Made by a program: the position numbers and the translations under genes. This document shows positions 23,501 through 35,500 of a DNA stretch of 64,000 nucleotides, piece after piece. Source of the stretch: Dysidea avara. Taxonomy: Eukaryota > Porifera > Demospongiae > Dictyoceratida > Dysideidae. A model generated the notes under the pieces. It had not been told where the DNA came from, did not search any database, and worked only from the letters and a program-made list of their open reading frames with translations. How positions within the stretch are numbered: the first letter of the stretch is position 1; each line of letters opens with the position of its first letter. The DNA is taken from positions 17,024,780 through 17,088,779 of the forward strand of contig NC_089280.1 of NCBI RefSeq assembly GCF_963678975.1, read 5' to 3'.

Positions 23501-26500
23501 TACAAGGTACAGCACTGATTAACATATGGTATTGCCCCTTATAACACTTGCACTACAGCACTTAAAAGCACAAACTCCATAAATAGCATGACATCACTTC
23601 CGGTACCAGCCCTTTAGACTTGTGAACATGCAGGGCAGTACGTGGTGACACTGTCATGTATTATTAACTGCAGGATAGCTATCCTGAATCATATTTGAGA
23701 CCAGTTACTCATACAGCACAATTAATTTACGTACATAGAACAGTGATCATCGTGTAATACTACTACACAAATGTACATGACAATATGGATGCCATCAGTA
23801 ATAACAAATCAATATAAATCACTTATACATCATACGTCACTGGCAATGAAGTCTTGTCAAAAAATTGCTGGTCTTCACTGCATAAAGAAAGGAGAAATCA
23901 TAATAGGGAGGGGAAAGTGCTGTACCTTGTATCCTCCACCTGCTCATACAATTACAACTCCCTTTACGGACCTTGTCCTCAGGGAATTGTTCAATTGTAT
24001 TTTGGAGGCTCCGGATACAAGGTACAGCACTGATTAACATATGGTACGTTTAAAGCACCTAAATGTATCATTAATACAAGAATGTATAGTACCTTGTTTC
24101 TTCAGTTGATTGAAGGATGGCCCTCTGGAATGAATCTGAGCCATTAGGTCGGTAATAAAACCTCTCAAAGGTTGACTGTGATGACCAATTAGCTGCCTTC
24201 AATATGTCACAAACAGGGACTCCCCTTGTTGCAGCATGAGAGGTACTGGCACTCCTTGTTGAATGTGCTGAGAAGGTCTTGGTATCAACTCCAGCCCTAC
24301 CTAGGGTAGCTTTGATCCAATGACTAATAGTTCCTGGCTTTGCCCTGTGTATGGGCTTCCTAGAAGTGACGAACACTGGCCTAGGTGACCTCATTGAAGA
24401 AGCTTGCTCTGCTGTTCTATCAAGGTATAATTGCAGAACTGTGACCGGGCAGACTTCTGTATTCTCTAAAAAGTAATGGTAGAGCACTTTTCTAGGAGTG
24501 CTCAACTTTCGGATCTGGTTTTAGTGAGCTGCACGACTGTGAATTCAACTCCTGTAGGAGTCTGTTTTAAATGATCACGATCAAGTGCAGCAAGGTCAGA
24601 ACACCTGTCGGCATTAGTTATTGCTAGCAAAGTAGCTGCTTTCTTGGCAAGCTGTAAAACAGTCAATGATGCTGATTTGTAGTGATTAGTAAAGAAGTCA
24701 ATCACTGTTCCAATGTTCCATGATCTGTCATACCTAGGAATTGGAGGTCTGCAGTTAAACATTCCCCTCATCAACCGTGAAACCAATGGGTGGCTTCCTA
24801 CTGCTGTCCCTTCAATGCCCGGATGGGTTGTGGAAATTGATGATCGCATAGTGTTAATAGTGCGGTATTGGAGCCCTAAGTCAAACTGATCTGTTAAAAA
24901 CTCCATGATGCTAGCTACAGTTGCTGAAATGGGATTGATACCCCGTCTACAACACCAGCTATTCCACTTGCGCCAGGCTGAGTTGTAAGCAGCATTGGTG
25001 TTTCCTCTCCAGGACTCGATGACCAGCTCAGCAACTCTCTGCGAAAAGCCCTGTGCTTCGTAGATTTGCCTGAGATAGGCCAAGCAGTCAGGTACAACCT
25101 CCCTTCCACTTGCAGAGGGTTGGGTTGGTAGTTCGTACTGAGTAATAGGTCGTGGTCCTCCGGAAGCAAAATTGGTAAGTCTGTCAGCATTGACAGTACC
25201 TGTGGGTACCAATGTTGTGCTGGCCATGCCGGTGCTATCAGGCAAGCAAATTCGACCGAGTCCCGGTGTATCTTCAACAGAGCTCTGCCTACCAGGCAGA
25301 ATGGGGGGGAAGAGATATGGAGTCATTTCGTCCCATGATACTGAGAATGCGTCTATTGTGCATGCACCTGGGTTGGGCCTCCAACTGCAGTATGAAGGTA
25401 ACTGGTGGTTCATTCTGGAGGCAAATAAATCTATCGAAAATGGGCCCAGCATGTGGCTGAGGGTGTCGAAAACTGACGAACATAACTGCCAGTCGCTGCT
25501 GTCCTGGTGGTGTCTCGATTCCCAGTCTGCGGTTGTGTTCTCTATGCCTGGTAGGTATTCTGCTCGTAAAACAATTTGGCGAGCTAGACACCAGTCCCAA
25601 ACCTGAATAGCAAGACGACAGAGGGGAGTCAGAGAAGAACTGCCCATCCTGTTCAGATACGCAATTGCTGTCCGGTTGTCCAGTCTCACTAAGACATTCA
25701 CTGCTTCTTGTTCCTTCAAAAAGGACTGAATAGCTAAAAAGGCTGCTTTCAGTTCCAACATATTGATGTGTGATTGGGACTCTTCTGCTGTCCATCAACC
25801 TCCAGTTCTCACTCCCTGACAGACTGCTCCCCAACCCTGAATAGATGCATCTGATGTTATCACTGTGGACGCCTCCAGTCTCAGCAGTGGTGAAGAGCAG
25901 TGTACCGGGAGTTGTGAAATCACCATCTCAAGTCCTTGCAAGCCTCCTGTGAAAGGACTGTCTGCTCTTGATGAGCAAGAGTGGTGGCGACCTTCAGACT
26001 CTGCAGTGCTCGGTAACGTAGTGGAGCTATATAAACTGCTGGTTTGGTTGCCACAAGTTTCCCTACGAACCGTTCTAAAGACTTGGTTGGAACTGGACTG
26101 TGTTTCAACAATCCTGATGCTTCCTTCTGCAAGTCTGAAATCTTGGCCGGCGGTAAAGCTATGGTCATTGTCTGTGTATTGATCAGGAAACCCAGATACT
26201 CCAGCTGTGTACTCGGCATGAGCACAGACTTGGGGAGGTTTATTATGAACCCCAGGGCCACGAGGAGCCACATTGTGGTTGCTAGATCCTGAAGCAACTG
26301 GTATTCTGACTGGGCTGTTAGTAACATGTCGTCCAAGTATATGACTATGCATACTCCCACCTGTCTCAAAAATCTGATTGCTGGTTTTGTGAGTTTCGTG
26401 AAGGTAAAGGGAGTGGTGGAGAGCCCGAATGGGAGAGTTTGAAACTGCAGGAGCTTTCCCTGGCCATTTTGAAAGGCCAGCAGAGGGTGGAACTCTTCTG

Positions 26501-29500
26501 CTACTGGTACTGTTAAGTACGCATCCTTTAGGTCGATCTTGACCATTAAGGAATCCCTCTGTAGGATTGATGGCATCATGTGCAGCCCTTCAATCTTGAA
26601 GTGGGGTGGGTTTAAATACTGATTCAGATGCCGCAAATCTATAATTGGACGCCACCCTCCTCCGCTTTTGGGGACGACAAAGAGAGGATTGACTAGGTGT
26701 GCCTGACTCTTGTGAGCAGGAGCAACTACGCCTTTTGAGACCAAGCCTGAAATTTCGATTGCTAGTGCTTCTGCATGAACAGAGTCCAGAGCAAACTGCA
26801 CCGGAGCCTGCGTGGGACTTGGCCATTGCTGCAGGGGTAACCTGTAACCCTTCACAGTGGTAAGGATCCATGGATCCCTTGTCAGCATTTCCCAGTTGCG
26901 AGAAAATTGGGCCAGTCTGCCACCAACTGGTGTCTGTCTGTGTAATGCTACTAATGACATATCTAAGTCCAAGGAGGAGAGGGTTTTGGCGGGTTTGGGG
27001 AGTTGACTCAATTTCTCCTCGATTGGGGAGCAGGTGATTGGTACTGATGTCTTGGTTGCGATGGTCCCCAGCCTCTGAGTTGGCTGTGATACTGTGAGGG
27101 TTGCTGCGATACTGTGAGGGGTGGGCTCCGCCCCACCGGGCCCCTCAATTTCCGGCAGGGCTCTCTCGAAAAAACTGCTGTTTAGTGCGACCGATGGTCG
27201 ACGAAAATCGTGGTTTATGCGTGTAAGGGTGGAATCGTTGAGAAGAAGGTAGTGAAGATATTATTTTTGAAAGGGTGGTATCAGTTTCCACCTGACCTTT
27301 CAATTTGGTCGTAAACCCTGGGCCAAAGAGGAATTCCCCAGCTTGTGGCTGTGGCTCCTGGCCATATTTCGCTAAAGAACTGTTTGCGATTTGTAGTAAG
27401 TTTGTTCTCCTCGCCTGGGACAACAACTCGTTCGCGTTGCCTAGCAGAACGAGTGTACGCTGCATTATATCCATCACGTCTAGGACGTTTATTGAAGCAT
27501 CAGGGTCTTCCAACAGGCCATTCTCGATTAGCTCAGACCAGAGGCATGCGATTGGTCCGCACGTCTTAAGTAGCGCGGACTGTACCTTCGCAAACTCGCC
27601 ATCTTCCCTCGCAGGGAAACGCGCCCCTAAGTGGTCCTTAATAAACTTATCCACCTGAGGTGGTCTCATCGCTGGAGTCTTAGGGACCGGGTGCTCTTTG
27701 TGCATCAGGGTCCGGTTTTCTTTGTTTAGTGTACACCTCATGTGTTTCTCCAAGTATTCATTGATACTTGTATGAGCTTCGAACGTGTCAGTGGGCATGG
27801 ACTGAGGGTCAAATTCACAAACGATCCCACAATTGAACGTGGAGTGGTCGGTTCATTATTATTAGTCTCACATACATTTAATTGATGCCCACCTTGGTCT
27901 ACTCTTCCATTTGGATCACAGACACCTACTTGGGTTGTGTCAAGAGAGGCGTTCGCCTCTACCAAAGACGGCATACTGGCTTCGAATACATTTCCACTTC
28001 CTGGCTGGCCCGTAGATGTCGTCCACAGATTTGCACTTCCCGTCTGGCACATTTGCGTGACCAGGGGGGTTACACTTCTCGACTGGCATGTTTGCGTGAC
28101 CAGCGAGGCACTGGCACTTCCCGATTGGCACATTTGCGTGACCAATGGGGTTACCCTTCCCGGTTGACACATTTGCATGACTGCCAGGGGAATTCAGTCC
28201 TGATTGGTACATTTGCGTACCAAAAGCAGGGAAACAAGGTAGTGACTGAGATGTAGTCCTTGGCGGGTGGTCGGCACGGCTCACCTGCTGAGAGGAAAAA
28301 CTGTCGTTTTCATTCGCTCCAGACATCAGACGACCCAGAAGAGCTTCTTGTAAGGAGTTGTCAGCGGATACCGCCTCCAAGATGTTGTCCAACGTAGATC
28401 TACGGGCCATGGCTTTATCACACTTTTAGACTGTACACGTGCTGCTGCGAGCAAGTAAAAGGGCTGGTACCGGAAGTGATGTCATGCTATTTATGGAGTT
28501 TGTGCTTTTAAGTGCTGTAGTGCAAGTGTTATAAGGGGCAATACCATATGTTAATCAGTGCTGTACCTTGTTTCCGGAGCCTCCGAAATACAATTAATGT
28601 GTCTGGCGCCATTCTTTCCTTTGATGCAGGTAATGAATTATGCTCCTGCAAAAAAAGTTAACAAACAAGTGAAAGGAAATTTTGAGTAGGGATCACAAAA
28701 AATGTGATGAAACAAGAGAGGTCATCTACACCTGCAGCTATGTACTAGTTGACATTTAATCCCTATAACTATATATTGACAGGATGAATTAGGACAGCAA
28801 ATATAACTACCGGTGTAGATGATCTCCCTTGTTTCATTGCTTTTTTTCTGTGATCCCTACTTAAATGTAAAATTTCCTCAAATGTGATTCATGGAGCAAC
28901 CACATTGCTCTACAATTTTCATTAAATTAAGCACAGAACAGAATGACTGTATTTGTATACTGCTGGGTGTTGATACCTTTGTGTTATGTGTTCAGGGAAG
29001 CAATACAGGCAAAGTTATAGTTGAGTGATTTTGGGATGACATTTTGGGCAGGAAAGCCTGAATCATGATTTGTATTGGGTGCAAACAGTGTGTAGATTGA
29101 ATTAGCAGGCACTTTGATTATATACAGATACATTGACTACATGTGTACCAAACACAAGGGACATTAAATACCGTATGTATTTATCTGTATTATTAAAGCC
29201 GGGCTGAAATAAACACTGGGTCCTAAATGAAGGCCAGGGGGTGCTACCTTAATACAAGGTTTTGTACTCGGTCTTGTACAGTACAAGATTACAAAAGCTT
29301 AATTTGTAGAACAAGGCTTAGCTGCTGCTAGGAGAAACACTATTTTCAGCTGGTTTACAAATTATAAGGAATAAATGTCTGGGTACAAACAACTCATTGT
29401 TACTGTTCATTGATCACTTGAAGAGTCAACTCAAAACTCACCAAGCTATACTATCTTTACAATTTAAATGTCCTCTACGGCCTTCGTTAAAACCCGGAAC

Positions 29501-32500
29501 GGACCGGACCAGAATTTTATTGTTGAGGAGCGCGTATCCAACTAAAATAAATTTAGGTGCGCTTGCAAGGGATACAGGACGTGGATTCTGTTCTTCATTT
29601 GCACTCAGGGCACGATTCTCCACTGATTGCCAGAGTGGCTGATGGTGATTTCAAAACAAATATAGTCGTATACTGGTATATACACGTTTACGAAACGGAA
29701 ATGTAGTGTATTACACGGACTCGATACTTTCACCGTAGCTAACAATGGCGGCGAGATACAAGCTAGCTAAGACTGGTCACAGATAATATACCTGGACTGA
29801 TCTACATACCGTACACAAGGAAATTTAGACGTAAGGGAATTTGACGAATCGGTTTGATTAGTCAAATTTTTCTTACGTCTAAATTTCCTTGCGTACAGTA
29901 TGTATACAGATCAGTCCAGTTAGCTATATTATCTATGACCAGTCTTAGCTAGCTTGTATCTCGCTGCCATTGTTAGCTATGCTGAGAGTATCGAGTCCTT
30001 GTAATACACTACATTTCCATTTCGCAAACTTGTATATATACCAGTATACGACTATATTTGCTTCGAAATCACCATCAGCCACTCTGGCAATCAATGGAGA
30101 ATCGTGCAAATGAAGAGCAGAATCCACGTCCTGTATCCCTTGCAAGCGCACCTAAATTTATTTTAGTTGGATACGCGCTCCTCAACAATAAAATTCCAGT
30201 CTGGTCCGTTCCAGGTTTTAACGAACGCCTGATCAGTAAATATGCAGCGCACACACACACCCCTCCCCCAAGCCATGTTATAAGACAGTTTGAGAACACA
30301 TGGATCAATACCATAGTCTGGCATCTCCCATCCCTTTGAAAGAGTAAGGGTCCGGTGAAGTACAGATCCCATATCATTTCTATTGGCAAAATTCTACACT
30401 AGCCAATTATGACATTCACACACAAAATTTAATTGTCTTGGCAATGCAATACTTTTATTCGAATTGGAGGGCAATCATCTGACGTAACCAGCAGGTATGC
30501 ATGCCGACTAATTGAATTCCTTTGAAATGATGTAGGACCTTATTTTGCAAGTTTGTGAAAGGGTGGGACTATATCAATATACCCCTCAACTTTATGTCTT
30601 TACATAAAGCATTAATTATCCTAAATTTCTGACTTATTTATAATTATCTGATTATGCTGTCCAAAACCAAAACCACCAGGTCACAGTTGCTAGGATAAAC
30701 AGTAGTGCAAGTGACCCAAACAATTTATGTACACTGATGCCATCATAGTGTTCTGTGTGAGGTATGGTATCCTACCACAAGTAGGATATCATTGTCATCA
30801 ACCTGAAGCCAAGTTGTTGATAACATCAGGTTGATAATAATGATACCCTACGAGTGCAGATGTGGTTTAATAACTAGCTTCTATCCCACACTTTAAAGCA
30901 CTTGACAATTCACAATTGCTGAAGTCAACGTGTTGATAACAATGATATCATATAATTATGTTATGATACACCTTTTATCCCACACTTTGAAGCATTTGAC
31001 TTCATCCAAAGGCTGCAGCACATGTTGCTGTCAGACCTTCAGTGCTGGTCAACAACAACATCACAATGAGGCTAGATAAACAACCAAGTTGTATTTATTT
31101 ATTTATTTATTTATTATCAATTTTGTCAAGGACAAGTATGTATGGTTCAATTTTTGCTGTGCTTGTAGTTTTAGGATATAGTATGGCTTCAAGTTGCCTT
31201 TGATCCTACTGAATGTGTGAATCAGGTTGTCTTTCATATTAAAGATTCTCACCTTCTGGGGTTTAACTCAATGTAGGGCTTCCGTGAAATAAAAGAAAAG
31301 TAATGTAAAGGCTGACAGAATATTATTTGTATTTCTTTATGTGCTGTGTATTTGAATGTGATGTAGTTGCATATAATACTTTAGAAACTGAAAAGTGTTG
31401 CTGAAGAAAATGAAAGCTGTTTATCAGAATTAAAAGAACAGAGAAACTTACTTACAAAAAGATTAGACATCTTAAAATCATCGTAAGTATATTAACTTAA
31501 TTCAGTACATGACTAATAATATATATAAAGCTGAAAAGCCGTCTGTCTGCATTCCATTTAAGTTCACACATTCTTCTCACCAGTTGCTGTATGTATCAAA
31601 GCGGTTTTGGCACCAAACGATGCACTCATTGTCTAGGAATAAGCTAACGTTTAAATAAAGCTTCTAACTGCCATCGTTCGTCGTTTGTAGTGTGTTTAGT
31701 GCAAGGATGTAGAACTTGAATTCTTTCTGTAAACCGTATGCAAGCCGCAAGTAAACACCTATGCCAGTCAACTCATGCATGCCTTTATAATATGGTTTTT
31801 AAGATTGATTGGTAATGTTAGACGATTGGCTTAGTAGTTAGGGCACACGCTTTATAAATACAAGTTCCCCAGTTTGAATCCAGCTAGGTTTTTTTTTTTC
31901 CGCTCTGGCAACCTTTTTAATGCATCTTCTTTTTTCTGTTGCAAGAAACTTTTCATGTAATTTTTTCTCTGATTCTGAACCTTATTGGTGCAACATTCTT
32001 TTTTATTTTAACTCTCACATTATAAAAAATGAAGTGTGCTTTGCACACAAAAGCAATGTCATAGAGCACACTTTGGTGTGACAGGACACACTTTTTGTGT
32101 ACAAAGCAAACTTCATTTTTAGAGTGCAGTGGAAACACTTTGACATCAACTTATAATACTTTTGTATAGAAATAAGGATAATTGTAATGTGCTATTGCTG
32201 GAAATACATGAGACTATATTATGTCTATTGAGTAGACTTTGTTTTAATATTGAATGAGTATCCTTCCCTCAAAGTTTAGCTAATAGTATCATACAGTACT
32301 GTATAGTAGGGATAATGAAGGTTTGAGGTTTCCTGCCCAAAAATATCACCCTCAGCCTTACTTTTCCTTCACATCAGCCTGGCAGTATTGGTTAAGCATA
32401 ATTAAACCCAAAAATGCTTTCAGAGCAATCCCAAACTCTTTTAACAATTTTTTTTTAAATTAACAGAATTTTTGCTGATTAGCTAACTGATGCCTTCAGC

Positions 32501-35500
32501 CAAGCATAACTCGACTTCAGTTAATGTTATGGACTTGATTTCTTCACTTGTTTCAGCTCAAGACATACTTTTTTTTGTAAACTGCAGTAGCTACAATGCA
32601 TGCATTATGGATTTACTTTTATCCTCCTTTGTATCTCATTTCTTTCTCCACTACTGCATAGATGTTGATTTGTGGTAACACTTCATGGCTGCTATTAAAC
32701 TATCACGAGAATTGTCCATAATTTTCCGCAGTGGCTGGAGTGATTGCAGAGGTTTTTATCGTACCATTCTTTGTTTGTAATACCGTATAACAGGTGAAAC
32801 ATATTAATGAAGTAATTGATAATAGGGGCGTGCATTTGGTTGTAGTCACTGGATTGATTGCAAAGGTGCTTCTTGTACTGTTCTTTATTTACACTGCTGT
32901 ATAATGAGTGGAACAGAAGTGGAATGGCCATTTCACTTTTCAATAATTAAAATCAGGGCATGTGTTCAGTCGCGCAATTAATATGTGTGGTGCCTTTGTT
33001 TCCTTTGATGTAGTATGTGCTGAGCAATGAAACGAGGGAAGTCATCTACACCTGTGACTATACTAGTGGACATTTAATCCTACTTATGCTATTTGCCAGG
33101 CTATAGTAGAAATGTCCACTAGTATAGTCACAGGTGTAGTGACCTCCCTTGTATTTCTATCATCCCTACTCAAATGTAAAATTTTCATACACTTATAGTA
33201 TTAGAAGCGTATCACGGCTCAGTGTGCTCAGAAAATTACATGACAGAACAAGTTTAACAGTTTTGAAATATATATATAAACTAGCACTGGTACCTGCCAT
33301 ACATGCAGGACTTTATTTCCCTGATTACACTATATTTCAGTACAGTTATACATGTAACTTACTGCTCAGTGGACTAAAGAACTAAACCGGATCAAATTTG
33401 AAGCAGTGTTTGTCGTGCTGGCTATTTGGACACATGCAGCATAATAATTATGATATCCAATGCAAGTACATCCAACCCAAAGTGGTGTAATTTACTGTAA
33501 ACACACCTACACTCCTGCAGTACCGCAACAGTTAATTAATCCTGCCCTGTATGTGCTGGAAATCATTGCCCTATGTGCAGGACTTCATTACACTATTTCA
33601 ATTAGCAACAATGGTAAGGATATAAGTATATCTCTGAAACAAAGTCTATAGCCCTGCCCTATAGGTACAGGACTTTATTACCCTGCATGGAAACACTATA
33701 TTTCAGTACACTTATACATGTATGTGTACAGTGTAACTTAATTAGTGCTGCAAAAAACTAAACGTTAGCTAATACTCATTCATTTTAAAGCAACATTTGT
33801 TGTGCTGGTTCTTTAACCCTTAAACATGCATAAGCCTATATATAGGCAGATTACGCATGCCCCTGGAAAACGTATAAGCCTATATATAGGCTTTTACGCA
33901 TGGCTGTAAACAAAGTGCTGTAACTTTTGAAGCATTCATCATATGGCTTTGTAATTTGTGCCATTCTACTCGTGATGTAATAAGCATTAAAATGATACCT
34001 AGGGGTTTACCCTAATACCAAAGTATAGGAACTAAAACTCGCCGTGAAAATAATTCTTAACAAAGAACTACAAAAATGTGCTACATACCTTTAGAAAATG
34101 ATCCATAACTCCTTGCCAGTTGGTCCGAATCGCTGCAAACAAGTATTAGTCAAATCGCCATTCAATGGCGAATCAGGCCATATACAGCTCACGTGATTAA
34201 ACCCACAATCAATATGACAGACAAGACAAAGAATGTGCTGTTGCGATAAAGCGAGACGTTATTCTTCTTCGCTTTATAACAAGTAAGCCTTTGTTGTTAC
34301 AGTGGTTATTTAGCCTTCCCCAAGTAGGCCAATGATAAGCTTTCTATTGATATCTCGTTTTATGCTAATAGAGTTAGGAAAGGCTATCTTGCCTCACTAT
34401 ATAAGTTTGCTTTGTCTAAACACGTATTCCTTAAAAGTTACGTGCACATTCACGGCTTAATTCCTTAAAAGTTTTCATGCGTGTTTAAGGGTTAAGACAA
34501 CAAATGTTCAGTAGCCTCATCTTATATCCATCACTTTGTTGCATAAGTTAAATTTTGGCAACAGACCTATTGGTATATTACAGAGTGAAGTCACCAGAAG
34601 ATAAAGAAAGAGACAGCAGTGATAATAGTTATGAAGATGATGAAACTTCTCTACAACAATCAATGGAGTGTGACTCTGTGATAGATGTTACAGAAGATGA
34701 TTCTAGTGAGCAATATGTTGAACAAGACCAGTCAGTAGAGGATAACAATATAAGCAACACTAGTAACACAGGTACATACATATACATAATGTTTCTAGTA
34801 TTGTATAGCATGTCATTTTTTTTATTTTTGGATATTTCAAAGAGACTTTTCTCTTCGAAAGTGACTTACCTTCATGTGATCAAACATTTTTGTCATGGAA
34901 ATATTGTCTTTTAGCTCAGTATTAGTTGTTGTAATGGTTAAACAGTATCATTACTGCATCAATAGCCAGTAAACAGCTGATCCAGAACTGCCATTGTTGG
35001 GAATTACTAGCATAGGCGGTGGTTGATTAGAATTTGCTCCGCTCAAGACTCCCCCAGTCTTCTCTCCAGTGCACAAGAATTCAATAAGTAAGTCAGCTGT
35101 TGGCAAGGAGCACGTGTATCTTTCAGAATTTGTGACACGAATTTGAAATCCACCTGGACTTCAAAATATGCACTCTTAGAACTTTAAACCTTCAAAATTC
35201 AGATTTTGTCCCTTCTGTGAAATATTCTGCTCCAACAATAACCTGCTATATGGTAGACATTCCAGTCTGATTTTTAAATTTTGAAAAATGGACTTTTTAT
35301 TAGGTCTGTACCAATACCAATATTATATTGGTACCGATATTACGAGTATCTGTATCACAAGTCTACAATACAGATATTACACTGGCCAAAGTGACATTGT
35401 CAAATGGTAGAGTTGTTACCTTGCAAAAGTTGACCTGCATGAGTTCAAATCCCAGGTTGGTCAAAAAAATTTTCTTTTTTTTGTACCACTTTTTTTTTTG

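Larger units (their letters stand above)
23437..28594 (-). mobile_element. DIRS-type tyrosine-recombinase retrotransposon (about 5.2 kb), degraded
   Basis: Read on the minus strand the order is: right ITR (28461-28594), gag-like ORF1 (27145-28410), reverse transcriptase (25920-27011), RNase H and first part of tyrosine recombinase (24502-26352), end of the recombinase (24071-24505), internal complementary region (23918-24043) and left ITR (23437-23611). RT has KIDLKDAYL and YLDDML. The recombinase has an R, HSTR and FYYRP, the R-H-R-Y catalytic set. Split inverted ITRs plus an internal region complementary to both outer ends define DIRS elements, which integrate as circles through the recombinase rather than with an integrase. 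Frameshifts and an in-frame TGA make this copy non-autonomous now. It lies antisense in intron 3 of gene copy 2. Confidence 0.93.
22735..28868 (+). repeat. Family B repeat split by the DIRS insertion
   Basis: The left half 22735-23436 starts near AGGGATCATGGAGGTTTGGG. The right half 28595-28868 carries the family A hairpin with arms 'GAGAGGTCATCTACACCTG' and the complement 'GGTGTAGATGATCTCCCTTG'. In the uninterrupted copy at 32290-33180 the same junction reads GTTCAGTCGCGCAATTAATA, so the DIRS insert lies at CAATTAAT. Confidence 0.75.
22593..31384 (+). other. Copy 2 intron 3 (8.8 kb), holding a DIRS element and a hairpin
   Basis: From 5' to 3' it holds a family B copy (22735-23436), the DIRS element (23437-28594, antisense), the rest of family B with its hairpin (28595-28868), and a 365-bp-arm inverted repeat (29481-30229). 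Then follow a direct/inverted GATAACA-type repeat (30770-30990), a GCACTGAAGGTCTGACAG-type repeat (inverted, 31010-31040) and an (ATTT)n tract near 31096. Confidence 0.65.
31483..34583 (+). other. Copy 2 intron 4 (3.1 kb)
   Basis: Holds a tRNA-like SINE candidate (31515-31900), a GTGTGCT palindrome (32030-32115), an uninterrupted family B/A repeat (32290-33180), a CACTGGTACCTGCC repeat (33285-33360) and a piggyBac-like MITE (33817-34491). The corresponding intron of copy 1 is only 170 bp, so nearly all of it is insertion. Confidence 0.65.

Noticed and set aside
25172..25606. Plus-strand ORFs over the DIRS element (25172-25606, 25865-26182, 27305-27658 and others)
   Set aside because: They are antisense shadows of the RT, RNase H and gag frames, which show family motifs on the minus strand.
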